Shown here: positions 8,243-16,498 of the stretch, piece after piece
Layout of the letters: each line of letters begins with the position of its first letter
Position numbering within the stretch: position 1 is the first letter of the stretch
Assembly: GCF_014648915.1 (NCBI RefSeq)
Contig: NZ_BMSA01000029.1
Span: forward strand, 56,445 to 120,444
Source of the DNA: Streptomyces phaeofaciens
GTDB lineage: Bacteria; Actinomycetota; Actinomycetes; Streptomycetales; Streptomycetaceae
Direction of reading: 5' to 3'
DNA length: 64,000 bases
The notes under the pieces: generated by a model
Seen by the model: only the letters and a program-made list of their open reading frames with translations
Database searches by the model: none
What the model was told of the DNA's origin: nothing
Made by a program: the position numbers and the translations under genes

Positions 8243-9757
8243 ATGACGCACACCACAGAGCCCGCCTCCGGCGCGGGACGGCAGCGCAAGGGCGGCAAGG
8301 GCCTGCACCGGCGGAAGTTCCTCGGCGGGATGGCGGGGGTCGGGCTGGGCGCCGTCGGCGCGGCGGGAGCGACCTTCTCCCTGCTGAGCGGCGGCAACGC
8401 CAACAAGGCGGCCGCCGCGGACGCCACCGGCACCCTCACCGTCCCCGACCTGCTGGAGGGCACCACCTCCGACGGCACCACCACCTACACCCTGACCGCG
8501 AAGACCGGCACGAACGAGGTGATCAGCGGGGTCAGCAGCACCACGGCCGGCTACAACGGCTCCTACCTCGGCCCGACCATGAAATGGACCACCGGCGACA
8601 CGGTCCTGCTGAACATCACCAACACCCTGGGCGCCGACACCACGGTCCACTTCCACGGCGCCCACATCCCGCCCAAGATGGACGGCGGCCCGCAGAACTC
8701 CTTCGCCGACGGCGAGACCTGGTCGCCCACCTTCGAGGTCAAGGACGAGGCCAAGACGCTCTGGTACCACCCGCACGCCCTGGGCACCACGGCCGAGCAG
8801 GTCGTCCACGGCCTGGCCGGGATGATCATCGTCGAGGACGACTCGGACGCCTCGGCCGCGCTGCCGAGCGAGTACGGCGTCGACGACATCCCGATCATCC
8901 TCCAGTGTCTCGCGGCCGACAGCAGCGGCGACATCAAGTACAACGTCACCGGCTACCTCGGCTCCGGCCTCAGCTACCCGGTGCTGTGCAACGGCACCAA
9001 CGTCGACTCGACCACCCTGGGCTTCACCGCCACCAAAACCCGCATCCGCTTCCGCGTGCTGAACGCCTCCCCCGCCGACATCATGACCATCCAGCGCGGC
9101 GACGGCGGCACGCTCACCCAGATCGCCACCGACCAGGGCTATCTCACCGAGCCCACCGAGGTGACCACCATCCGGCTGGTGGCGGGCGCCCGCGCCGAGT
9201 TCGTCCTCGACCTGGCGGACGCGGTCACGCTCCAGGCCGTCGTCACCACCGGCTGGATCCGGGGCGGCAGCGGCACGTACGACTTCCTGACCGTCACGCC
9301 GGAGGCCACCGACACGCCCGACGACCTGCCGAGCACGCTCACCACGATCACCCGGTACGACACGGCCGACTTCGCCGCGCGGACGATCACCCTCGGTCAG
9401 AGCGGGCAGAACATGACGATCAACGGCTCCGTGGGCACCACCATGGACGGCATGGCGACGATCATGACCACCCTGGACGCCGAGGAGGTCTGGACGATCA
9501 GCAACGGGACGCAGCTGGAGCACTCGTTCCATCTGCACGATGTGCCGTTCCAGCTGATCGAGATCAACGGCGAGGAACCCACCGGCGTCGACCTCGGCTG
9601 GTTCGACACCTTCGAGGTGGTCGGCGGCGGCTCCATCAAGATCGCGATGAAGTTCACCGACTTCACCGACGACACCTACATGTACATGCTCCACTGCCAT
9701 CTGCTCCAGCACGAGGACGAGGGCATGATGGCGGCCCTGATGGTCATGGACGGCTAG
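8243..9757 (+). CDS. Secreted multicopper oxidase (Tat signal)
   Basis: A 504-residue three-domain multicopper oxidase coupling one-electron substrate oxidation to O2 reduction. The Tat signal is HRRKFLGGMAG plus a hydrophobic stretch (about 20-45). All four copper-ligand motifs are present: VHFHGAHIP, WYHPHALGTT, HSFHLHDVPF and LHCHLLQHEDEGMM, the last including the axial Met position. The domain pattern resembles bilirubin-oxidase/CueO-like enzymes. The substrate cannot be told from sequence; copper or phenolic oxidation is plausible. A 217-bp leader upstream holds a Crp-like palindrome. It converges with a GNAT gene 14 bases downstream. Confidence 0.93.
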   Translation: MTHTTEPASGAGRQRKGGKGLHRRKFLGGMAGVGLGAVGAAGATFSLLSGGNANKAAAADATGTLTVPDLLEGTTSDGTTTYTLTAKTGTNEVISGVSSTTAGYNGSYLGPTMKWTTGDTVLLNITNTLGADTTVHFHGAHIPPKMDGGPQNSFADGETWSPTFEVKDEAKTLWYHPHALGTTAEQVVHGLAGMIIVEDDSDASAALPSEYGVDDIPIILQCLAADSSGDIKYNVTGYLGSGLSYPVLCNGTNVDSTTLGFTATKTRIRFRVLNASPADIMTIQRGDGGTLTQIATDQGYLTEPTEVTTIRLVAGARAEFVLDLADAVTLQAVVTTGWIRGGSGTYDFLTVTPEATDTPDDLPSTLTTITRYDTADFAARTITLGQSGQNMTINGSVGTTMDGMATIMTTLDAEEVWTISNGTQLEHSFHLHDVPFQLIEINGEEPTGVDLGWFDTFEVVGGGSIKIAMKFTDFTDDTYMYMLHCHLLQHEDEGMMAALMVMDG

Positions 9758-9771
9758 CGGGCCTCGCACCG

Positions 9772-10275
9772 TCAGGGGCGTCGGCGGGTCAGCAGCCGGG
9801 TGACGCCACCGTCGTCCTCCGGGATGTCCCGGACGTGAGCGAAGCCGATCCGGCCCAGCAGGGCCAGTGAGGCCTCGTTCTCCGCGGCCACGGTGGCGTG
9901 CACCTCGGTCAGCCCGAGGGTGTCGAAGCCGTGGGCGACGAGCCCCTCGGCCAGTTCGGTGCCCAGGCCGCTGCCCCAGACCTCGGGGAGCAGGGCGTAG
10001 ACGATCTCGTGGCCTCCGGAGTCCTCGGTCGGCTTGATCTCCGCGTGGCCGATCAGCCGTCCGTCGCGGCGCACCGCCCAGACGTCGAACAGGTTGTGGG
10101 CGTACACCTTGGTGAACACCCGTCGGAACAGGGCGCGGTCGTCCTCCTCGGAGGCGGGTCCGTCACCCATCCACCGGGACACCCTCGGGTCCTGGAACAG
10201 GGCGACGAAGCTCTCCTCGTCCCCCGGGAGGTACGGGTCGAGGGCCAGGCGGGCGGTGCGCAGCGTCGGGGTCAC
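9772..10275 (-). CDS. GNAT family N-acetyltransferase (RimJ/RimL type)
   Basis: A 167-residue acetyl-CoA-dependent N-acetyltransferase. It begins TPTLRTARLALDPYLPGD, typical of the RimJ/RimL-like group, has the acetyl-CoA loop in LLPEVWGSGLGTELAEGL, and ends with the ASLALLGRIGFAHVRD segment. The GTG at 10275 is chosen because the family-like sequence starts there; the frame continues upstream without similarity. Substrate unknown. It lies 47 bases downstream of the cysteine desulfurase on the same strand. Confidence 0.88.
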   Translation of the reverse strand: MTPTLRTARLALDPYLPGDEESFVALFQDPRVSRWMGDGPASEEDDRALFRRVFTKVYAHNLFDVWAVRRDGRLIGHAEIKPTEDSGGHEIVYALLPEVWGSGLGTELAEGLVAHGFDTLGLTEVHATVAAENEASLALLGRIGFAHVRDIPEDDGGVTRLLTRRRP

Positions 10276-10322
10276 GGGTGGCGACGCTAGCCACCCGTGA
10301 TCCGGGGCGGCAAACCGGTTTC

Positions 10323-11492
10323 TCAGGTCAGGCCCGCCGCGCGCGCCCGTTCCACCGCCGGGCCGATGGCCTTGGCGACCGCTTCGACGTCGGCCTCGGT
10401 GGAGGTGTGGCCGAGGGAGAAGCGCAGGGTGCCGCGGGCCAGGTCCGGGTCGGTGCCGGTGGCGAGCAGGACGTGGCTGGGCTGGGCCACACCGGCGGTG
10501 CAGGCGGAGCCGGTGGAGCACTCGATGCCCTGGGCGTCCAGCAGCAGCAGGAGCGAATCGCCCTCGCAGCCGGGGAACGTGAAGTGCGCGTTGGCCGGGA
10601 GGCGGCCGCCCGGTGCCGGGTCGCCGCCGAGGATCGCGTCCGGGACGGCCGCCCGGATCGCGGAGACGAGGCCGTCGCGCAGGGCACCGATCTCGCGGGC
10701 GAACCATTCGTGCTGCTCGGCGGCGAGCCGGCCGGCGACCGCGAAGGAGGCGATCGCGGGGACGTCGAGGGTGCCGGAGCGGACGTGGCGTTCCTGGCCG
10801 CCGCCGTGCAGCACGGGCACGGGGCTGTACTCGCGGCCGAGGAGGAGGGCGCCGATGCCGTACGGGCCGCCGACCTTGTGGCCGGAGACCGTCATCGCGG
10901 CGAGGCCGGAGGCGGCGAAGTCGACCGGGATCTGACCGAAGGCCTGGACGGCGTCGGCGTGCAGCGGGATGTCGAACTCGGCGGCGACGTCGGCCAGTTC
11001 ACGGACCGGCATGACCGTGCCGATCTCGTTGTTGGCCCACATGACGGTGGCGAGGGCGACGTCGTCGGGGTCGCAGGCGATCGCCGCGCGCAGCGCGTCG
11101 GGGTGGACCCGGCCGTACGTGTCGACCGGGAGGTACTCGACGGTGGCGCCCTCGTGCTCGCCCAGCCAGTGCACGGCGTCGAGGACGGCGTGGTGTTCGA
11201 CGGGGCTGGCCAGGACACGGGTGCGGGCCGGGTCGGCGTCGCGGCGCGACCAGTACAGGCCCTTGACGGCGAGGTTGTCGGCCTCGGTGCCGCCGGAGGT
11301 GAGGACGACCTCGCTGGGGCGGGCGCCGAGCGCTTCCGCGAGGGTCTCACGCGCTTCCTCGACCGTACGGCGGGCCTTGCGGCCGGACGCGTGCAGGGAG
11401 GAGGCGTTGCCGGTGACGCTCAGGTGCGCGGCGAGTGCCTCGACCGCCTCCGGGAGCATCGGGGTGGTCGCGGCGTGGTCGAGGTAAGCCAT
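10323..11492 (-). CDS. Cysteine desulfurase (IscS/NifS family)
   Basis: PLP enzyme converting cysteine to alanine and an enzyme persulfide for Fe-S clusters or tRNA thiolation. The 389-residue protein opens YLDHAATTPM and has TSGGTEADNLAV, the PLP-lysine motif SGHKVGGPYGIGALL, and the mobile-loop catalytic Cys in CSTGSACTAG. The ATG is at 11492. Location near mnmA on the same strand fits a role in feeding s2U34 synthesis, but a general IscS role is also possible. No isc/suf partners are visible here. Confidence 0.94.
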   Translation of the reverse strand: MAYLDHAATTPMLPEAVEALAAHLSVTGNASSLHASGRKARRTVEEARETLAEALGARPSEVVLTSGGTEADNLAVKGLYWSRRDADPARTRVLASPVEHHAVLDAVHWLGEHEGATVEYLPVDTYGRVHPDALRAAIACDPDDVALATVMWANNEIGTVMPVRELADVAAEFDIPLHADAVQAFGQIPVDFAASGLAAMTVSGHKVGGPYGIGALLLGREYSPVPVLHGGGQERHVRSGTLDVPAIASFAVAGRLAAEQHEWFAREIGALRDGLVSAIRAAVPDAILGGDPAPGGRLPANAHFTFPGCEGDSLLLLLDAQGIECSTGSACTAGVAQPSHVLLATGTDPDLARGTLRFSLGHTSTEADVEAVAKAIGPAVERARAAGLT

Positions 11493-11574
11493 GGTGACCC
11501 CGATTCTACGGGGACACGGTAGAGGGCCTCGCGGCGCGGTCGGCCACGTGGACGCCGAGCGGGTGCGCGGCGGT

Positions 11575-11850
11575 TCAGAAGCTCCACGAGATCGTCGAGT
11601 CCGCCTGCATGAAGGCCAGCAGGACGAGCAGGTCGGCGACGCCCAGGGCGAGCCCGAGGAACGCGCGGCCGCGGCGGGCCGTACCGCGCCAGAGGGCGAC
11701 GGCCGCCAGGACGATGGCGATGGGGCCGAGGAAGACGTTGAGGACGAGCAGGCCCAGCAGGCCCAGGATGAAGGACGCGACGGCCATGCCGTCGGCGTCG
11801 CGGGTGCCGGTGCGCCGGGGGGCCGGGGTGGCCGGTGCGGTGAGTTGCAT
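11575..11850 (-). CDS. DUF4190-type small membrane protein
   Basis: A 91-residue protein with a short Pro/Thr-rich cytoplasmic head and two hydrophobic segments (about 23-45 and 60-82). The MAVASFILGLLGLLV opening and GRAFLGLALGV are typical of DUF4190. Function unknown. It lies 35 bases downstream of a second small membrane protein on the same strand, and both face the TetR gene, so they are probable TetR targets. Confidence 0.8.
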   Translation of the reverse strand: MQLTAPATPAPRRTGTRDADGMAVASFILGLLGLLVLNVFLGPIAIVLAAVALWRGTARRGRAFLGLALGVADLLVLLAFMQADSTISWSF

Positions 11851-11885
11851 GACGTTGTCAGCTCCTGCCGAGGGAAGGGCGCGGG

Positions 11886-12053
11886 TCAGTGGGTCGAGGT
11901 GGGCCGGCGGCGGCCGTGGCGCTCGCGGAGCGCGAAGACGCCGAGCCAGGCGGCGATCACGGCACCGGCGACGAGGGTGAAGGCGAACGGCGCGTGGGCC
12001 ACGGTGCCCATGACGACGCCGAGCAGCAGTAGTGCGGCGACGAGGAACAGCAT
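11886..12053 (-). CDS. Small membrane protein, 55 aa
   Basis: A two-helix hydrophobic peptide (MLFLVAALLLLGVVMG, then VAGAVIAAWLGVFAL) with a basic C-terminus RERHGRRRPTSTH. The ATG at 12053 is chosen because GGAGGGGG lies 8-9 bases upstream; an earlier in-frame codon at 12083 is less likely. Family not recognised. It is the promoter-proximal gene of a likely two-gene unit opposite the TetR regulator. Confidence 0.72.
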   Translation of the reverse strand: MLFLVAALLLLGVVMGTVAHAPFAFTLVAGAVIAAWLGVFALRERHGRRRPTSTH

Positions 12054-12105
12054 GGGATGAAACCCCCTCCGGACGGCTCTCACGGCCGTCTCTCGTTACG
12101 TTTCG

Positions 12106-12133
12106 GTGAACAGTTGTAGTAACACTTGTTCAC
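12106..12133. promoter_or_regulatory. TetR operator candidate (GTGAACA-N14-TGTTCAC)
   Basis: A palindrome with perfect 7-bp arms. Its left part GAACAGTTGT is repeated at about 12177-12186 (GAACAGTTGTTAAC) just before the TetR start. Two related copies in a divergent promoter region suggest autoregulation. Confidence 0.6.
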
Positions 12134-12198
12134 TGACTCCTGAGTCTAGCGTGTCCGACGACTTTTCAATTCCGGAGAACAGTTGTTAACTGGATGAC

Positions 12199-12825
12199 AT
12201 GAGTCACACCCTCGGCATCCGGCAGGCCCAGAAGCAGAAGACCCGGCAGGCACTCCTGGACGCGGCGCTCGGTCTGCTGGAGGAACAGAGCCTGAGCAGC
12301 CTGGGCCTGCGGGAGGTCACCCGGGCCGTCGGGGTCGCGCCGACCGCCTTCTACCGGCACTTCCGGTCCACCGCGGATCTCGGCGTGGCGCTGGTCGAGG
12401 AGGCGCTGGGCAGCCTGCACCCGATGATCCAGAACACGGTGGCCGGCGCCCGCAGCAGCGAGGAACGCATCACCCGCGCCGTCGAGCTGATCGCCCATCA
12501 TGTGCACACCCAGCCGGCGCACGTCCGGTTCATCGCGCGGGAGCGGCACGGCGGGGTGCAGCCGGTACGGGAGGCCATCCGCAGCCAACTGGGCCGGTTC
12601 GCCGAGGAGGTGCGGGCCGAGCTGGCCAAGGACCCCGAGTCGGCGGGCTGGAGCGAGGACGACCTGCTGATGCTGGCGCACCTGTTCGTGGACCAGATGC
12701 TCGTCACGGCGTCGCTCTTCCTGGAGTCCCTGGAGGCCCCGGAGGAGGAGCAGGAGCGCGTCGCCCAGCTCGTCACCCGTCAGATGCGGCTCATCAGCAT
12801 CGGCCGCCACCACTGGCTCGACTGA
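12199..12825 (+). CDS. TetR family transcriptional regulator
   Basis: A 208-residue TetR repressor. The helix-turn-helix is clear near residues 17-58 (RQALLDAALGLLEEQ, LREVTRAVGVAPTAFYRHF), followed by an alpha-helical ligand domain. The resemblance is to the subgroup that includes FabR-like lipid regulators, but the ligand is unknown. The ATG at 12199 has no good ribosome site; GGAG lies 22 bases upstream, so leaderless or weak initiation is possible. It is divergent from two small membrane proteins and overlooks two GAACAGTTGT-type sites. Confidence 0.9.
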   Translation: MSHTLGIRQAQKQKTRQALLDAALGLLEEQSLSSLGLREVTRAVGVAPTAFYRHFRSTADLGVALVEEALGSLHPMIQNTVAGARSSEERITRAVELIAHHVHTQPAHVRFIARERHGGVQPVREAIRSQLGRFAEEVRAELAKDPESAGWSEDDLLMLAHLFVDQMLVTASLFLESLEAPEEEQERVAQLVTRQMRLISIGRHHWLD

Positions 12826-12834
12826 CGCAGCGGC

Positions 12835-12932
12835 ACCGGCACGAACACCGGCACCGGCACCGGCACCGGCTCGACCGACCCACCGCACCGCACCGCACCG
12901 CACCGGCTCGACCGACCCACCGCACCGCACCG
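12835..12932. repeat. CACCG-based tandem repeat
   Basis: Pentamer/hexamer repeats of CACCG and CACCGG, including a 32-base unit starting CACCGGCTCGACCGACCCAC at 12864 and again at 12901 (period 37). It lies in the non-coding space between convergent genes. Confidence 0.85.
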
Positions 12933-12949
12933 GGTGCCCCGCACACACA

Positions 12950-12983
12950 GGGGCGGCGCACCCGTTCCCGGATGCGCCGCCCC
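12950..12983. terminator. Bidirectional hairpin terminator
   Basis: A perfect 11-bp stem (GGGGCGGCGCA/TGCGCCGCCCC) with a 12-base loop, between the convergent TetR and lipoprotein genes. No U-tract, as is common in Streptomyces. Confidence 0.7.
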
Positions 12984-13007
12984 TGCCGGACGAGGACCGA
13001 CGGTCGG

Positions 13008-13385
13008 TCAGCCCTGCTGCTGCGCCTGCTGGCTCGGCGCGCCGCCGCCGCCCGGCCCGCCGCAGCCGCCGCCCTGACCGCCGCCGGGGCCGCCCTGGCC
13101 ACCGCCACCGGGGCCACCGCTCGGCATACCCGACGGAACACCGGTCGGGGTGCCCGTCGGAGTGCCGGTGGGCCCGCCGGAGGCGGCGCCGCTCGGCGCG
13201 CCCGACGGAGCACCGCTCGGCGCCCCGCTCGGCATGCCCGAGGGCGGCTGGCAGGACTGCTGGCCGGAGGTGCCGCTGTTCGAGGACGACGAGTCGCCCG
13301 AGCCGCAGGCCGCCAGGGCGAGGGGCGAGAGCGCCAGCAGCGCCACCGCGGGGACGAGACGCTTCGGCATCGGCACACGCTTCAT
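13008..13385 (-). CDS. Pro/Ser/Gly-repeat lipoprotein
   Basis: A 125-residue lipoprotein precursor. From ATG 13385 it reads MKRVPMPKRLVPAVALLALS with a lipobox LALAAC. The mature part is low complexity: PSGAPSGAPSG and PTGTPTGTPTG tripeptide repeats (about 50-85), then GG-rich GGPGGGQGGG sequence and a Gln-rich end. Such tails are extended and probably span cell wall or tether; no enzymatic domain is present. It is convergent with the TetR gene. Function unknown. The earlier in-frame start (13496) has no signal-like sequence. Confidence 0.78.
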   Translation of the reverse strand: MKRVPMPKRLVPAVALLALSPLALAACGSGDSSSSNSGTSGQQSCQPPSGMPSGAPSGAPSGAPSGAASGGPTGTPTGTPTGVPSGMPSGGPGGGGQGGPGGGQGGGCGGPGGGGAPSQQAQQQG

Positions 13386-13632
13386 GAGAGACAGCTCCAA
13401 GCAAGATGAGGGAGTCCTGAGGCGGGAACTGTGACAACGCCGACTGGGGCTTCCTTGGGCCTCCTCTGTCCGCCGCCTGTCAATCGGGTAAAGCACCCCT
13501 CAAGAAACCTGCCTGGCCAGGGAGTTCACCTCCTGCACCCGGTCGCGCGCTGGTACAGCTCCGTGACAGAGGACCCCTGCACCGCGTCCGACGCGCGCAC
13601 CCTGCCGAGCCGCCCCCCAGGGCGGGCGCCGC

Positions 13633-14493
13633 TCAGCCGAGCCTGACCCGTGCCAACTGGCGGGACTGGGCCACCAGTCGGTCCTGGCTGTCCCAGACCT
13701 CGGCGTCCTCCTCCAGGAAGCCGCCCGCGAGGTTGCGGGTGGTGATGGCCACACGGAGGGGGCCCGGGGCGGGGCGGCAGCGGACGTGGACCGTGAGTTC
13801 GACCGTGGGGACCCAGCCGCGCAGGCCGATCTCGAAGGCCGTGGGGGGCAGCGCGTCCACCGCGAGGAGCAGGGAGAGCGGGTCGGGGTCGCGGCCGTCC
13901 TTCAGGCCGAACCAGGCCCGCATCTCGCCCTTGCCGGAGGGCTGTCCGAGCGCCCAGCCCAGGGTCGAGGGGTCGAGCTTGAGCATCAGCCGGTCGGCGA
14001 TCGCGGAGCTGCCGTCGACCGGCGCCGGGCCGTCCTCGGGGCCGAAGCACCGGTCGATGGGCGGGATCTCGGGCGGCTTCGCCGTCGTCCGCACGTCGTC
14101 GGGCAGGGCGTCCAGGTCGCCGTAGGAGGCGAGGACGCGGATCCGCTCGACCTCGTTGCCCTCGTCGTCGTACTGGAGGAGCGAGGCCTGGCCGGTCGAC
14201 AGGGTGCGGCCGGTGCGCACCACGTCCGTGCGCACGACGGCGGGGCCGGGCTGGGAGGCGGTCAGGTAGTGCGCCGAGATCGTGAACGGGTCCTGGTGCG
14301 GCAGGGCGTCCGCGAGGGCGCGGCCGAGGACGGCGAGCAGGTAGCCGCCGTTGACGGCACTGATGATCGTCCAGCCGGCCGAGAGGTCGATGTCGTAGAC
14401 GCCGGGTGCGCGCCGGGTCAGCGCGGTGTCCCGGTCGAACTCACTGTCGCCGATGGTGGCCCGCGCGGCCGCCGCGGTAGCTGCTTCTGGCAT
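13633..14493 (-). CDS. TesB-like acyl-CoA thioesterase
   Basis: A 286-residue protein with a double hot-dog fold as in TesB/thioesterase-like superfamily. It hydrolyses acyl-CoA; chain specificity is unknown. Indicators are WTIISAVNGGYLLAVLGRA (first hot dog, about 41-60), SAHYLTASQPG, and the second half SLLLAVDALPP...ELTVHVR. The ATG at 14493 is preferred to one 20 codons upstream because typical sequence starts there. It is divergent from the esterase gene; the 142-bp gap contains an AT-richer stretch (about 14511-14530) likely holding promoters. Confidence 0.85.
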   Translation of the reverse strand: MPEAATAAAARATIGDSEFDRDTALTRRAPGVYDIDLSAGWTIISAVNGGYLLAVLGRALADALPHQDPFTISAHYLTASQPGPAVVRTDVVRTGRTLSTGQASLLQYDDEGNEVERIRVLASYGDLDALPDDVRTTAKPPEIPPIDRCFGPEDGPAPVDGSSAIADRLMLKLDPSTLGWALGQPSGKGEMRAWFGLKDGRDPDPLSLLLAVDALPPTAFEIGLRGWVPTVELTVHVRCRPAPGPLRVAITTRNLAGGFLEEDAEVWDSQDRLVAQSRQLARVRLG

Positions 14494-14635
14494 GCCTGAA
14501 CGGTACAACAAGTGATTACTAAGCGGTAGCTTTGTCCACGGACTCGGCGTCACGACGGTGAGACCGGGGCAATTTCTTGGTAAGTGTCCGTACTCATCCG
14601 TGAACCTGAGGCCTCGTCGCCCCCTCTACCGGGAC

Positions 14636-15868
14636 ATGAGCCTCACCGGGACTCCGTTCCTCCTCACCCTGATCGCGCTGTCGGCCGTCGCCGTCGCACT
14701 GCCCCTGGCCCTGTGGTCACGGCTGCGCGGTCCACGGATCCTGCGGGCCGCCGCCCGGGTGCTGATGCTGCTGTTCGCCCAGGGCACCGCCGTCGCCCTG
14801 GTCTTCACCCTGGTCAACAACGCCAACAGTCTGTACGACACGTGGGGCGACCTCCTGGGCACCGGTGACCATGTGGAGCAGGCCGCCGACCTCGGCGCCG
14901 ACGGCACCGGCGGCATCGCGCTGGACCGGCTGCCCCGGGTCCGCCAGACCTTCGTCCAGGCCGACGGGCCGGGCATGCACCAGGCCGGCGGGGTCCGCGT
15001 CACCCAGCTGAAGGGCCGGGTCTCCGGCGTGAACGCCGAGGTCTACGTCTGGCTGCCCCCGCAGTACGACGAGCCCGCCTACCGGCACCACCGGTTCCCC
15101 GTCGTGGAGTTGCTGCCGGGCTACCCGGGCTCGCCGAAGTCCTGGTTCGGTTCGCTGCGCGCGCCCGCCCAGCTGGCGCCGCTGATGCGGGACGGCAGGG
15201 TCGCGCCGTTCATCCTGGTCGCACCGCGCACCACCCTGCTGCCCGGGGTGGACACCGGCTGCGCCAACGTGCCGGGCACCGTCAACGCGGACAGCTGGCT
15301 GAGCCTCGACGTGCCGAAGATGGTCATGGACAACTTCCGCGCCCAGCCCGCGCCCAGGGGGTGGGCGGTCGCCGGGTACTCGGCCGGCGCGCACTGCGCC
15401 GTCAAGCTGGCCGTCGCCCACCCCGACCGCTACCGGGCGGCGGTGAGTCTGTCCGGCTACAACGACCCGGCCGGCGAGCGGGACTCGCTCACCGGCCAGG
15501 ACCCCGCGCTGCGCCGGGCCAACAACCCGTGTCTGCTGCTGGGCCGGGCCGCCACCCCGCCCGCCGTGGCCCTCTACCTCTCCGGCCAGCCGCACGACGG
15601 CTACGAGGCCGCGCTGGACCTCCAGCGGGAGGCGAAGGCACCGACGGCCGTGCACGTGGTCCCCGTCCCGAAGAGCGCGGGCGGTCACACCATGGCGCTG
15701 TGGCGGCCGCAGGTGGTGCCGGCGTTCCGCTGGCTGACCGTCCAGCTGGACCAGCATCGCGTGCCGGCCGGGGGCCCTACTCCTCCCGCACGGTCGAACG
15801 CCGGTTCCACGCGCGCGGCGCTCGCCAGTGGTACCGCATCGCGAGCAGCCTCAGCACGAACGCCGTGA
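14636..15868 (+). CDS. Membrane-anchored putative esterase (FrmB/antigen 85-like)
   Basis: A 410-residue protein with two N-terminal hydrophobic segments (about 5-22 and 36-60) followed by an alpha/beta hydrolase domain of the esterase D/antigen 85 type. The nucleophile elbow is in VAGYSAGAHCAVKLA, preceded by VVELLPGYPGSPKSWFG. The catalytic domain probably faces outward. Substrate unknown. The ATG at 14636 precedes the first membrane segment. The last ~30 codons (Ser/Ala/Arg-rich) overlap the convergent TRIC gene by 92 bases, and the domain ends near residue 380. The tail may therefore be non-conserved or the frame altered. Confidence 0.8.
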   Translation: MSLTGTPFLLTLIALSAVAVALPLALWSRLRGPRILRAAARVLMLLFAQGTAVALVFTLVNNANSLYDTWGDLLGTGDHVEQAADLGADGTGGIALDRLPRVRQTFVQADGPGMHQAGGVRVTQLKGRVSGVNAEVYVWLPPQYDEPAYRHHRFPVVELLPGYPGSPKSWFGSLRAPAQLAPLMRDGRVAPFILVAPRTTLLPGVDTGCANVPGTVNADSWLSLDVPKMVMDNFRAQPAPRGWAVAGYSAGAHCAVKLAVAHPDRYRAAVSLSGYNDPAGERDSLTGQDPALRRANNPCLLLGRAATPPAVALYLSGQPHDGYEAALDLQREAKAPTAVHVVPVPKSAGGHTMALWRPQVVPAFRWLTVQLDQHRVPAGGPTPPARSNAGSTRAALASGTASRAASARTP

Positions 15869-16433
15869 GTGCCGCGAAACCGCTGGCCAGCGGGGTGAGG
15901 GCGTCGTAGCGGATGCAGAGCGCCACCATCGTGGCGCCCACGATCGCCGGGACCGCGTAGAGATCGCGGTCCCAGCGGAGCAGTGAGGGCACCTCGTTGG
16001 CCAGGACGTCCCGCAGCACACCCCCGCCGACGGCGGTCGCCAGGCCCAGCGCCGCCGACGCGGTGAGGTTGAGCCCGTAGTCGTACGCTTTCGTCGTGCC
16101 CGTGACGCAGAACAGGCCGAGGCCTGCCGCGTCGAAGACGTTCACGCCCATCTGGATGCGCTCCACCTGCGGGTGGAGGAAGATCACCAGCAGGGCGGCG
16201 AGCAGCGGGGTGAGGAAGTACCCGAGGTCGGTGAAGGCGGCCGGCGGCACCGCGCCGATGACCAGATCCCGAAACAGCCCGCCACCCAGCGCGGTGACCT
16301 CGGCGAGCACGGCGATGCCGAAGACGTCGAAGTTCTTGCGAACGGCCAGCAGCGCCCCCGAGATGGCGAAGACGAAAATGCCGACCAGGTCGAGGGTGTG
16401 CTGGACGGACGGAGTGAAGAGCTGCTGGATCAC
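15777..16433 (-). CDS. TRIC/UPF0126 family membrane protein
   Basis: A UPF0126/trimeric intracellular cation channel-like protein of about 218 residues with seven hydrophobic segments arranged as two repeats. Each repeat has the glycine-rich motif: LGGGLFRDLVIG and VGGGVLRDVLANEVP. In bacteria these form cation-selective channels, with possible small-molecule transport. The start is uncertain: GTG 16433 (VIQQLFTPSVQHTLDLVG) matches the family; GTG 16454 and ATG 16472 are further upstream, but the latter lies in a terminator loop. It converges with and overlaps the esterase 3' end. Confidence 0.88.
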   Translation of the reverse strand: MIQQLFTPSVQHTLDLVGIFVFAISGALLAVRKNFDVFGIAVLAEVTALGGGLFRDLVIGAVPPAAFTDLGYFLTPLLAALLVIFLHPQVERIQMGVNVFDAAGLGLFCVTGTTKAYDYGLNLTASAALGLATAVGGGVLRDVLANEVPSLLRWDRDLYAVPAIVGATMVALCIRYDALTPLASGFAALTAFVLRLLAMRYHWRAPRAWNRRSTVREE

Positions 16434-16455
16434 CCTTACATTGTGACGCAACACT

Positions 16456-16488
16456 GAGCCCCCGCCTTCCATTGCAAGGCGGGGGCTC
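16456..16488. terminator. Hairpin at end of opp operon
   Basis: A perfect 13-bp stem (GAGCCCCCGCCTT/AAGGCGGGGGCTC) with a 7-base loop, 11 bases after the last opp stop codon and directly before the TRIC gene. No U-tract. Confidence 0.8.
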
Positions 16489-16498
16489 GATGTTGGGT

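Noticed and set aside
12835..12932. CRISPR array
   Set aside because: Units are short, contiguous CACCG repeats with no unique spacers and no cas genes nearby.
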